A stretch of DNA of 64,000 nt from CAZQFV01 sp964613665 (lineage in GTDB: Bacteria > Chloroflexota > Chloroflexia > DTKN01): positions 1-64,000 of the forward strand of contig CAZTIG010000006.1 of the NCBI GenBank assembly GCA_964613665.1, given 5' to 3'. Under the pieces are notes generated by a model. It was not told the DNA's origin. It saw only the letters and a list, made by a program, of their open reading frames with translations, and did not search any database. Position numbers and translations under genes: made by a program. This document shows positions 34,054-42,057 of the stretch, one piece after another; position 1 is the first letter of the stretch, and each line of letters begins with the position of its first letter.

Positions 34054-34082
34054 TTGCCAAAAGGCCTGATAGGTGCTACACT
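34054..34082 (+). promoter_or_regulatory. Promoter of the CDP-dideoxysugar operon
   Basis: TTGCCA (34054-34059) and TACACT (34077-34082) with a 17-base spacer. It is divergent from the promoter at 34007-34035, whose -35 box is 18 bases away. Confidence 0.6.
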
Positions 34083-34141
34083 GGTGCGGCGAAACCGCCA
34101 CCGTGTGATTGTGCACATGCTGTTCTCGGAGAAACCAGACC

Positions 34142-34912
34142 ATGAACGTGATCATTCTCGCCGGCGGAATGGGGAGCCGCCTGCAGGAGGAGACGGCGGC
34201 CAAGCCCAAGCCGATGGTGGAGATCGGCGGCCGGCCCATCCTGTGGCACATTATGCAACGATACGCCATGTATGGCTATCGCGAGTTCATTGTGGCGCTC
34301 GGATACAGGGGAGAAGTGATCAAGAACTATTTCCTGAACTACTATTACCTGCGCAACGACGTCAGCATCCGCCTGGCCAACGGCCAGATCGAGGTCCACG
34401 ATGGCAGCAGGGAGGACTGGCTGGTCCACCTGATCGAGACCGGCCTCCACACACAGACGGGCGGACGGATCAAGCGGCTAGCCCACTGGGTGGACGGGAC
34501 CTTCCTGCTGACCTACGGCGACGGCGTGGCCGACATCGACATCCCCGCGCTGCTCGCCTTTCACCGTGGCCACGGGAAGCTGGCCACGGTGACGGCAGTG
34601 CCCCCGCCGGCCCGCTTCGGCGGCCTGAGTTTGCAGGGGGACGTGGTCGCCCGCTTCGAGGAAAAGCCCCACATCGGCGAGAGCTGGATCAACGGCGGCT
34701 TCTTCGTGCTGGAGCCGGGTGTGCTGGACTATATCGAGGGCGACGAGACGTACTTCGAGCGCGAACCGCTGGAGCGGTTGGCCGCGGAGGGCCAGCTGAT
34801 GGCCTACCGCCACCAGGGGTTCTGGCAGTGCATGGATACCCTGCGCGACGTGCGCCTGTTGGAGAGCCTTTGGCAGAGCGGGGAGGCACCATGGATCCAG
34901 ACGACACCGTGA
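34142..34912 (+). CDS. rfbF: Glucose-1-phosphate cytidylyltransferase
   Basis: Makes CDP-glucose from CTP and glucose 1-phosphate, the entry to CDP-3,6-dideoxyhexoses. The 256-aa protein has the nucleotidyltransferase start VIILAGGMGSRLQEETAAKPKPMVEIGG, then GYRGEVIKNYFLNYY, LLTYGDGVADID and INGGFFVLEPGVLDYI, all typical of RfbF. First of five overlapping genes; its end overlaps the next gene by 22 bases. Confidence 0.93.
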   Translation: MNVIILAGGMGSRLQEETAAKPKPMVEIGGRPILWHIMQRYAMYGYREFIVALGYRGEVIKNYFLNYYYLRNDVSIRLANGQIEVHDGSREDWLVHLIETGLHTQTGGRIKRLAHWVDGTFLLTYGDGVADIDIPALLAFHRGHGKLATVTAVPPPARFGGLSLQGDVVARFEEKPHIGESWINGGFFVLEPGVLDYIEGDETYFEREPLERLAAEGQLMAYRHQGFWQCMDTLRDVRLLESLWQSGEAPWIQTTP

Positions 34913-35916
34913 CCGCGGCAGGAGCCCCGGAGACCGGTTTCTGGCAGGACCGCCCCGTCCTCGTCACCGGCGCCACGGGGTTCATCGGCTCGTGGCTGGT
35001 GCGGGAGCTGGTCGCCCGGGGGGGCCGCGTGGTGGCCCTGGTCCGGGACGCCGACCCGCGCTCGGAGCTCTACCGCAGCGGGCTCGTCCGGCGGGTGACC
35101 GTGGTCAACGGCGCCCTGGAGGACATCTGGGTGCTGGAGCGGGCCATCAACCTGCACGAGGCCGATACAGTCTTTCACCTGGGAGCGCAGACCCTGGTGC
35201 CGGCAGCCCATCGCCTGCCCCTGCCGACCTTCGAGGCGAACATTCGCGGCACGTACAACCTGCTGGAGGCCTGCCGCCTGCACGAGCAGATCGTGCGGCG
35301 GGTGGTCATCGCCTCCAGCGACAAGGCCTACGGAGAGCAGCCCGCCCTGCCCTACACCGAGGACATGCCCCTGCGCGGCCGGCACCCCTACGAGGTATCC
35401 AAGAGCTGCGCCGACCTGCTTGGCCAGTCCTACCACCATGCTTACGGCTTGCCGGTGGCCATCGCCCGCTGCGGCAACGTCTACGGGGGAGGCGACCTGA
35501 ACTGGAGCCGGCTGGTGCCCGGCACGATCCGCGCCTTTCTGCGGCGGGAACGGCCCGTCATCCGCAGCGACGGCACCTGCCGGCGCGACTATATCTACGT
35601 GCGGGATATCGTGCGCGCCTACCTGCGCCTGGCCGAGTGCCTGGACGACCCGCGGGTGCAGGGGGAGGCCTTTAACTTTGGCACCGAAGTGCCCCTGGCA
35701 GTCCTGGACATGGTGGCGCAGATCCAGCGCCTGATGGACTGTGCCGACCTGGAGCCGGACATCCGCAGCTGCGCCGAGGGGGAGATCCACAGCCAGTACC
35801 TCTCGGCGGCCAAGGCCCGGGCGGTCCTGGGCTGGAAGCCGCTCCACGATCTGCCGGCCGGCCTGGGCGAGACGATCCCGTGGTATCGCCGCTTCCTGGA
35901 GGAGGAAAGGGGATGA
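34891..35916 (+). CDS. rfbG: CDP-glucose 4,6-dehydratase
   Basis: Extended SDR enzyme giving CDP-4-keto-6-deoxyglucose. It has FW-x-x-R-x-VLVTGATGFIGSWL with the NAD motif GATGFIG (residues 27-33), SSDKAYGEQ, catalytic Y167 and K171 in HPYEVSK, and GNVYGGGDLNWSRL, the RfbG pattern. 341 aa, near the usual length. GGGAGG precedes ATG 34891. The neighbours RfbF and RfbH support CDP rather than dTDP chemistry. Confidence 0.88.
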   Translation: MDPDDTVTAAGAPETGFWQDRPVLVTGATGFIGSWLVRELVARGGRVVALVRDADPRSELYRSGLVRRVTVVNGALEDIWVLERAINLHEADTVFHLGAQTLVPAAHRLPLPTFEANIRGTYNLLEACRLHEQIVRRVVIASSDKAYGEQPALPYTEDMPLRGRHPYEVSKSCADLLGQSYHHAYGLPVAIARCGNVYGGGDLNWSRLVPGTIRAFLRRERPVIRSDGTCRRDYIYVRDIVRAYLRLAECLDDPRVQGEAFNFGTEVPLAVLDMVAQIQRLMDCADLEPDIRSCAEGEIHSQYLSAAKARAVLGWKPLHDLPAGLGETIPWYRRFLEEERG

Positions 35917-36362
35917 TCGACGGCGTCCTGGTGCACCCGCTCCGCCAGATCCCCGACGAGCGGGGCAAGATCATGCACATGCTGCGCTGCGACGACCCCC
36001 ACTTTGAGCAGTTCGGCGAGATCTATTTCTCCGTGGTCTACCCCGGCGCCGTGAAGGGGTGGCACCTGCACAAACGCATGACGCTGAACTATGCCGTCGT
36101 CAGCGGCATGATCAAGCTCGTCCTCTACGACGACCGCGAGGGCTCGCCCACCCGCGGGGAACTGCAGGAGCTCTTTATCGGCGAATCGAACTATGCCCTG
36201 GTCCGGGTTCCCCCGGGCATCTGGAACGGCTTCAAGGGGATCGGCGACAGGCCGGCCATCGTCGCCAACTGCGCCACCCTGCCGCACTCCCCGGAAGAGA
36301 TCGTGCGGCTGGACCCTTTCGGCGGCCACATCCACTACGACTGGGGCCTGCGACACGGATGA
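35913..36362 (+). CDS. RmlC-like sugar nucleotide epimerase
   Basis: 149-aa cupin of the dTDP-4-dehydrorhamnose 3,5-epimerase family: YPGAVKGWHLHKRMTLNYAV, IKLVLYDDREGSPT and LVRVPPGIWNGFKG. It is shorter than RmlC (~180 aa). In CDP-ascarylose synthesis a related enzyme (AscE) epimerises C5 of the 3,6-dideoxy-4-keto intermediate, which fits this operon. The start overlaps the previous stop as ATGA, with GGAGGAAAGG upstream. Confidence 0.82.
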   Translation: MIDGVLVHPLRQIPDERGKIMHMLRCDDPHFEQFGEIYFSVVYPGAVKGWHLHKRMTLNYAVVSGMIKLVLYDDREGSPTRGELQELFIGESNYALVRVPPGIWNGFKGIGDRPAIVANCATLPHSPEEIVRLDPFGGHIHYDWGLRHG

Positions 36363-37252
36363 GCCTCCACCTGGTGATCGGCGCGTCGGGGCAGATCGGT
36401 GCGCACCTGCTGCGGCATCTGCAGCAGGCCGGGCAGGATGCCCGCGGCACCTACTTCCACTTCCCGCGGCCGGGCCTCCTGCCCCTGGACCTGCGGGACG
36501 AGGAGGGCGTCCTGGCCTTGGTGACACGGCTGCAGCCACGGATCATCTACCTCCCGGCCGGCTTCACCAACGTGGACCGGTGCGAGCTGGACCCCGACGC
36601 TGCCTACGCCGTCAACGTCCTGGGGACGTGGCACGCGCTCCGGGCAGCCGCCCGGGTGCAGGCCCGCGTGGTCTACTTCTCGACCGACTATGTGTTCGAC
36701 GGGGCCGACGGCCCCTACGCCGAGGACGCGCCCCCGCGGCCCCTCTCCGAGTACGGACGGCAGAAGGTATGGGGCGAGCTCGGCGTGGCCCTGCACGGCG
36801 GCGGCGACGTCATCGTGCGCACGACCGTGGTCTACGGCTGGGAAGAGCAGGGGAAGAACTTTGTCCAGCGCCTGGTCGCCGCGCTACTGGAGGGACGGCG
36901 GGTGCGGGTGCCCCACGACCAGGTCGGCAGCCCGACCTACGCGCCCAACCTGGCTGCCGCGGTGGTCGAACTGGCTGCTTCCGGGGCCACGGGCGTCTTC
37001 CACATCGGCGGGCCGGACCGCGTCAGCCGCTACGACCTGGCCCGGGCCGCCGCCGCAGCCTTTGCGCTGGACGACGCCCTGATCGAGCCTGTCTCCACCT
37101 CCGAGCTGGCCCAGCCGGCGCGGCGGCCGCTGCAGGCCGGCCTGCGCAGCGACAAGGCCCGCGCGCTCCTCTCTACCCCGCTGCTGGGCTACCGCGAGGG
37201 GCTGGCGCGGATGGCGGCGGAGCGGCCGGAGGAACTGCATGTACACGCCTGA
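36359..37252 (+). CDS. RmlD-like NAD(P)-dependent sugar ketoreductase
   Basis: 297 aa. NAD(P) motif VIGASGQIGAHL at the N-terminus, FSTDYVFDGADGPYAEDA, SDR-type YGRQK and VGSPTYAPNLA, as in dTDP-4-dehydrorhamnose reductase. Here it probably reduces the 4-keto group of a CDP-linked sugar. ATGA overlap with the preceding gene and a 14-base overlap with the next show tight coupling. Confidence 0.85.
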   Translation: MSLHLVIGASGQIGAHLLRHLQQAGQDARGTYFHFPRPGLLPLDLRDEEGVLALVTRLQPRIIYLPAGFTNVDRCELDPDAAYAVNVLGTWHALRAAARVQARVVYFSTDYVFDGADGPYAEDAPPRPLSEYGRQKVWGELGVALHGGGDVIVRTTVVYGWEEQGKNFVQRLVAALLEGRRVRVPHDQVGSPTYAPNLAAAVVELAASGATGVFHIGGPDRVSRYDLARAAAAAFALDDALIEPVSTSELAQPARRPLQAGLRSDKARALLSTPLLGYREGLARMAAERPEELHVHA

Positions 37253-38666
37253 CGACGGCTCCCGCTGCCCCGGCCAAGCTGACGCCCTCGGCGAGGAAGG
37301 TCGGGCACCCCAACCGGAGGCATCCGACGCCCGGGCCGACGAGCTGCGCGCGCGCATCCTGGCCCTGGTGCGGGAGTACTGCCCGGTCGCCTTTGCCCAG
37401 GAGCCCTTTGTACCGGGACAGACGCCCGTGCCGGTCTCCGGCCGCTTCTTCGACGCCGAAGACGTGGCCTGTCTGGTGGACGCTGCCCTCGACTTCTGGC
37501 TGACGACCGGCCGCTACGCCGATCGCTTCGAGGACGAGTTTGCCCGCTTCCTGGCGGTGCGCCACGCCATCCTGTGCAACTCGGGCTCCTCGGCCAACCT
37601 GCTGGCGCTCTCGGCCCTGACCTCGCCGCGCCTGGGCCGGCGGCGCCTGCAGCCGGGAGACGAGGTCATCACCGTGGCCGCCGGCTTCCCCACCACCGTC
37701 AACCCCATCCTGCAGAACGGCCTGATCCCGGTCTTCTTGGATGTCGAGCTGGGCACCTACAACGTCGACGCGCGCTGGCTGGAGGAGGCCGTCGGCCCAC
37801 GCACGCGAGCCATCTTCCTGGCCCACACCCTGGGCAACCCCTTCGACCTGGATGCCGTCCGCGCCGTGGCCGAGCGGCACGGCCTCTGGCTGATCGAGGA
37901 CAACTGCGACGCCCTGGGCTCGACCTACCGGGGCCGGCTCACCGGCACCTTCGGCCACCTGGCCACGGTGAGCTTCTACCCGGCCCACCACATTACCATG
38001 GGCGAGGGCGGCTGCGTGCTGACCGACGACGCCCTGCTCCGGACCCTGGTGCTCTCTTTCCGCGACTGGGGGCGGGACTGCTGGTGCGCCACCGGCCGCG
38101 ACAACACCTGCGGCCGGCGCTTCGACTGGCAGCTCGGCCGGCTGCCCCACGGGTACGACCACAAGTATATCTACTCCCACATCGGCTACAACCTCAAGCT
38201 GACCGACATGCAGGCGGCGATCGGCGTGGCCCAACTGGGCAAGCTGCCCGCCATGATCGCGGCCCGCCGCCAGAACTGGCAACGGCTGCACGAGGGCCTG
38301 CGGCCGGTGGAGGAGTTCCTGCTCCTGCCCCGGCCCACCCCGCACAGCGACCCCTCCTGGTTCGGCTTTGCCATCACCGTGCGCCCGGAAGCCCCCTTTT
38401 GCCGGGACGACCTGGTGCGCTACCTGGAAGGAAGAAAGATCGCCACCCGGCTGCTCTTTGGCGGCAACCTGACGCGGCAGCCGGCCTACCAGGACGCGCC
38501 CTTCCGGGTGGTCGAGACGCTCGCCAACACCGACCGGATCACAGAAGCCACCTTCTGGATCGGCGTGTACCCGGGGCTGACCCAACCCATGCTCGACTAC
38601 ATGGTGGAGACGATCACCGCCTTTGTGCGCCGGGGCACGGCGCGCGGGCCAATCACCCAAAGGTAG
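37239..38666 (+). CDS. rfbH: CDP-4-keto-6-deoxyglucose 3-dehydrase (E1)
   Basis: PMP and [2Fe-2S] enzyme that removes the C3 hydroxyl. It belongs to the DegT/aminotransferase fold, but the PLP lysine is His (H250 in SFYPAHHITMGEGG), the hallmark of E1. The four cluster cysteines match the known C-X57-C-X1-C-X7-C pattern exactly: C223, C281, C283, C291. GHIGYN and KLTDMQAAIG regions are normal. 475 aa, with a ~30-residue N-terminal extension. GGAGGAAC precedes the start. The reductase E3 (AscD/RfbI type) that normally completes the reaction is not in the window. Confidence 0.94.
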   Translation: MYTPDDGSRCPGQADALGEEGRAPQPEASDARADELRARILALVREYCPVAFAQEPFVPGQTPVPVSGRFFDAEDVACLVDAALDFWLTTGRYADRFEDEFARFLAVRHAILCNSGSSANLLALSALTSPRLGRRRLQPGDEVITVAAGFPTTVNPILQNGLIPVFLDVELGTYNVDARWLEEAVGPRTRAIFLAHTLGNPFDLDAVRAVAERHGLWLIEDNCDALGSTYRGRLTGTFGHLATVSFYPAHHITMGEGGCVLTDDALLRTLVLSFRDWGRDCWCATGRDNTCGRRFDWQLGRLPHGYDHKYIYSHIGYNLKLTDMQAAIGVAQLGKLPAMIAARRQNWQRLHEGLRPVEEFLLLPRPTPHSDPSWFGFAITVRPEAPFCRDDLVRYLEGRKIATRLLFGGNLTRQPAYQDAPFRVVETLANTDRITEATFWIGVYPGLTQPMLDYMVETITAFVRRGTARGPITQR

Positions 38667-38711
38667 TAGTGCCCCCGGGCCGTTCTGGGGCCCAATGCCC
38701 CGAAAGCGCTA

Positions 38712-38739
38712 TTGACGATGAGGCCGAAATCCGTATACT
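38712..38739 (+). promoter_or_regulatory. Promoter of the 38841 secreted repeat protein gene
   Basis: TTGACG (38712-38717) and TATACT (38734-38739), 16-base spacer, about 100 bases ahead of the gene; a GGAGGTAA ribosome site follows. Confidence 0.6.
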
Positions 38740-38840
38740 TGGGGTGTAACAGAACGGCACCGGTACGGTAGAGAAAGGAGGGCAGCGGGAACGTCCTTGT
38801 GGCAGTGGTGAACCATCCATCCTTGAGGAGGTAACGTACG

Positions 38841-40319
38841 ATGAAGGCACTGAAGGTAATGCTCATGGGGCTGTTGATCCTGGGAATCGCCGTTCCGATG
38901 GCCAGCGCCCAGGTGGGCACGTGGGACTCGTCGTTCAACATCATCAACCTGGACCCGGCCGCCGACGCCCAGGTCACGGTGATGTTCTATGACGACGCCG
39001 GCGCCTCGCCGAGCGTGCCCTGCCTCCGCGGCGATCCGTGCGAACTGCCCAACCCCTTCACCCTGGGGCCGGGCGAGAAGGAAGAGATCTATGTCCCCGG
39101 TATCCCCGGTCTGGCGGCCGGTCGCTACTCGGTCGTGATCTCGGCCGACAAGCCGATCGCGGCAATCGCCAGCCTCGTCGGCAACGACGCGATGAGCTTC
39201 TACAACGGCAGCTACACCGGCCTGGATGATCAGGGCCAAATCAGCATGTTCCTGCCCGGTATCCAGTGGGATTTCTACGCCTGGGATAGCCACCTGTCCA
39301 CCCAGAACCTGACGGGGAGCGCCCAGGATATCACCGTCGAGTTCTACGAGGAAGGCAGCAACACGGTCTGCTACACCGCGGGGCCGCAAAGCACCCCGGC
39401 CTACTCCTCCTGGCACCTGGACACGAGCACGCTGGACCTGAGCGCCTGCGACGTGGATGGGAATCCCGGCTACAACGGCTCGGCCAAGGTTATGGCCGCC
39501 GCCCCCATCGCCGTGATCGACAACCAGACCACCGACCCGGCCTCGCCCTACTGCCTCGGCTGCCACTTTGAGTCGTCCTACAGCGGCTTTATCGAGGGGG
39601 CAACCGAGCTGTACGTGCCGGACCTCTACCACAAGTCCTTCCCCGTGGGCAGCACCGGCTGGGACAGCTCGCTCAACATCCAGAACGTGGGGACCGCCGA
39701 CACCGTGGTCACGGTCGACTTCATGACCTCCCCCGCGGTGCAGATCACCGCGACCCTCAGCCCCAACGAGGGCTGGCTGGTCTACCTGCCCGCCGTGCCC
39801 GGCCTGCCCACCTCGCCGTGGGACACCTTCGCCGCCACGATCAGCACCGACGGTGAGGACGTCGTGGCCATCGTCAACTCGGCCAACCCGATCTTCCAGG
39901 CCATGACCTACAACGCCACCGCCGAGGGCGGATCCACCGTCGCCGTACCCACGGTGATGTACCACTACTACGGCTGGGACTCCTCCTTCGTCGTCCAGAA
40001 CCTGGGGCCGGATGCCGTGGTCGTCCACGTTGCCTACAGCGCCAACGCCAACCCGTTGGGGCCGGCCTGGCCTGGGGCCGCCTACGACACCGCGGCCATC
40101 GCCCCCGGCGACAGCCTGCTGATCTACCAGGGCAACGGTGACGTCAACCTGCCCGCTCCCGGCCTGCCCGAGGGCTACACCGGCGGCGTGATCCTGACGA
40201 TCACCTCCGGCACCGGCCCGCTGGCGGCCGTGGTGAACACGACCAACGGGCCCGGCCAGATGGACGGCAACCCTGGCTACGGCGACTGGTCCACCAGCTT
40301 CAACGCCATCAACCAGTAG
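38841..40319 (+). CDS. Secreted protein with four W-D-S-S modules
   Basis: 492 aa, unknown family. A signal peptide (cleavage probably after ASA, residue 23) is followed by four modules of 104-126 residues starting at W28, W148, W274 and W379. Each opens WDSSFNIINL, WDSHLSTQNL, WDSSLNIQNV or WDSSFVVQNL and closes with a P-[IL]-x-A segment such as DKPIAAIASLVG or GPLAAVVNTTN. The C-terminus ends with a fifth opening, WSTSFNAINQ, as if the last strand closes a ring of beta domains. No anchor is visible. The strong ribosome site suggests abundant expression; a surface or S-layer-associated role is a guess. Confidence 0.85.
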   Translation: MKALKVMLMGLLILGIAVPMASAQVGTWDSSFNIINLDPAADAQVTVMFYDDAGASPSVPCLRGDPCELPNPFTLGPGEKEEIYVPGIPGLAAGRYSVVISADKPIAAIASLVGNDAMSFYNGSYTGLDDQGQISMFLPGIQWDFYAWDSHLSTQNLTGSAQDITVEFYEEGSNTVCYTAGPQSTPAYSSWHLDTSTLDLSACDVDGNPGYNGSAKVMAAAPIAVIDNQTTDPASPYCLGCHFESSYSGFIEGATELYVPDLYHKSFPVGSTGWDSSLNIQNVGTADTVVTVDFMTSPAVQITATLSPNEGWLVYLPAVPGLPTSPWDTFAATISTDGEDVVAIVNSANPIFQAMTYNATAEGGSTVAVPTVMYHYYGWDSSFVVQNLGPDAVVVHVAYSANANPLGPAWPGAAYDTAAIAPGDSLLIYQGNGDVNLPAPGLPEGYTGGVILTITSGTGPLAAVVNTTNGPGQMDGNPGYGDWSTSFNAINQ

Positions 40320-40341
40320 CCCGTCTCTACATCCGATCCCG

Positions 40342-40380
40342 GGGGAGGCTGCGGCAAGCCCGCGGCCTCCCCTCCTTTTC
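40342..40380 (+). terminator. Terminator after the repeat protein gene
   Basis: A 13-bp GC-rich stem (40342-40354 with 40360-40372, one G-T pair, loop CAAGC) followed by TCCTTTTC. Confidence 0.85.
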
Positions 40381-40400
40381 CTCTCGTCAGGAATCGCGCC

Positions 40401-41717
40401 ATGCAGACGACTCCACCGAAGCGCTCCACCGGCACCGGCCTCATCCTCCGCGCCGCGTGCCTCTCTATCCTCCTGCTGGCAATCCTGGCCCGGGCGGGGA
40501 ACGCGGCTGCTCCCCGCCAGATCTTGGCCCGCCAGGACCTGCCCTGGACGCCGCCGGCCAACCTCTCCGGGACGGCCGGCCGCTCCTCCTTCCCGCAGAT
40601 CGCGGCACAGCCCGGCGGCGGGGACCTGTGGGCACTCTGGACCGAGGACACCGGCGACCCCCTGCAGGAAGAGGTCCTGCTGCGGCGGCGCCTGGGGACG
40701 ACCGCCGCGTGGAGCACGACCGTGAACCTCTCCCTATCGCCGGCCCTCGACGAGGGGCCCGCGCTCTACCAGGAGGAGAGCGGAGCGCTGCACGTGGCCT
40801 GGACCCGGCGGAGCGCCATCTCGCAGTCGACCGACCTCCTCTACCGCCGCTGGGACGGCAGTGCCTGGTTGCCCGAGGAGGTGCTCCATCACAACCCCGC
40901 CCTCCACCCCTCGCCCTACGGCCTCTTCTTCGTGCGCGGCCCGGACGGCGCCCTCTGCCTCTTTCTCAACCTGGGCTCGGGGGTCCGCCACACCTGCCTC
41001 CGCGCGGGCGGCTGGGAGGACCTCACCCCGTGGGTCTATGTCTTTGGCATGCAGGGTATCGGCGACATCGCCCTGGGCCCCGACGGGCTCTACCACGTCG
41101 CCGCCCTGGGCAAGAACGAGTTCGACCGCCTCGGTGCGTGCGACCAGTGGCTGAACGACGCCTACCACATCACCACCGACGGAACCACCTGGGGGCCGCT
41201 CTTCAATGTGGCCTACACCGGCACCATCGCCTTCGACATGGCCCTGGCGTTCGACCGGGCCGGCCGGCTGCACTTTTTCTGGACGGACATCCACCCCGCC
41301 TGCTCCCTCGACTCGCGCCAGGCCGCCGTCTACGACCGGGTGCTGGAGGCCGGGGCATGGGCGGCGCGCCAGGAGGTCACCGTCTACAACGAGGACCAGG
41401 CCGTGGAGGACATGGCCGTGGACTTGGACCCGGCGGGCCGGCTGCACGTGGCCTGGAGCGAAGGGGTATTCGACGCGGCCGGCGTCCGGTCCATCGGCCT
41501 GGGCATCCACTACCGCGCCTGGCAAGACGGCCAATGGGGCAAAGAGGAGGTGGTCTATGCCTCCCCGGAGGAGAACCTGAACGTGGACATGGCCCTGTAC
41601 CTGGGGAGCATCCCCGTCCTGGTGTGGGAGGAGGGTCCCTCCACGGCCGAGGACGTCTCTTTCAGCCAGCGCGGCGAACCCCTGCGGACGTTCCTGCCGC
41701 TGGTCACCCGTAAGTGA
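40401..41717 (+). CDS. Secreted sialidase-like beta-propeller protein with FLPLV C-terminus
   Basis: 438 aa. An N-terminal signal peptide (AACLSILLLAILARAGNAAA) precedes repeating beta-strand units that look like a propeller of the exo-sialidase type: DLWALWTEDTGDP, ALHVAWTRRS, GRLHFFWTDIHP, GRLHVAWSEGVF. No catalytic residues can be assigned, so binding rather than hydrolysis is possible. It ends LRTFLPLVTRK; short FLPLV- or YLPLV-basic tails recur on secreted Chloroflexota proteins as I remember them, and may be a sorting signal. A terminator separates it from the gene upstream; no clear own promoter is seen. Confidence 0.78.
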   Translation: MQTTPPKRSTGTGLILRAACLSILLLAILARAGNAAAPRQILARQDLPWTPPANLSGTAGRSSFPQIAAQPGGGDLWALWTEDTGDPLQEEVLLRRRLGTTAAWSTTVNLSLSPALDEGPALYQEESGALHVAWTRRSAISQSTDLLYRRWDGSAWLPEEVLHHNPALHPSPYGLFFVRGPDGALCLFLNLGSGVRHTCLRAGGWEDLTPWVYVFGMQGIGDIALGPDGLYHVAALGKNEFDRLGACDQWLNDAYHITTDGTTWGPLFNVAYTGTIAFDMALAFDRAGRLHFFWTDIHPACSLDSRQAAVYDRVLEAGAWAARQEVTVYNEDQAVEDMAVDLDPAGRLHVAWSEGVFDAAGVRSIGLGIHYRAWQDGQWGKEEVVYASPEENLNVDMALYLGSIPVLVWEEGPSTAEDVSFSQRGEPLRTFLPLVTRK

Positions 41718-41724
41718 AACACTC

Positions 41725-41887
41725 GCAAGTCGAACACCAAGCCACAGAGGCGAAGATGGACTGACCACCAAGGCACGAATACACCAGGAAAATAGTGTAA
41801 AGAGCTCCTATCGACATGGTGTCTTGGTGCCTTCGTGGTTCTGAGATAGTCTTCAAGAAGCCCCCTGGACCCGAAGAAAGACACCAC
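41725..41887 (-). repeat. Dispersed intergenic repeat, copy 2
   Basis: Inverted relative to copy 1 (7863-8014). Its reverse complement reads ccacgaaggcaccaagac then ttggtggtcagtcc and gtggcttggtgttcgac, and it has the same hairpin arms (41816-41831 with 41877-41887). It fills most of the gap between the propeller gene and the glycosyltransferase operon. Confidence 0.75.
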
Positions 41888-41903
41888 GTCGACAAGGGCC
41901 CCT

Positions 41904-41932
41904 TTGACAGGGATGGAGGCCTCTACTATAAT
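41904..41932 (+). promoter_or_regulatory. Consensus promoter of the glycosyltransferase operon
   Basis: Exact TTGACA (41904-41909), 17 bases, exact TATAAT (41927-41932). The next gene starts 126 bases further on. Confidence 0.85.
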
Positions 41933-42057
41933 GGGGGCCGCCTCTGCGGGGCACCTTTGCCAACCCCGGCGCAGGCCGGCCGCGGGCATCCTGTCGCCGT
42001 CGAGGCGCGGCCCGGCTGCTCCCGGGAGAACGGAACCGTCTTGCAGGAGGAGCCTCT

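Noticed and set aside
38667..38700. Terminator after rfbH
   Set aside because: Only a 5-6 bp GCCCC/GGGGC stem without a T-run is present.
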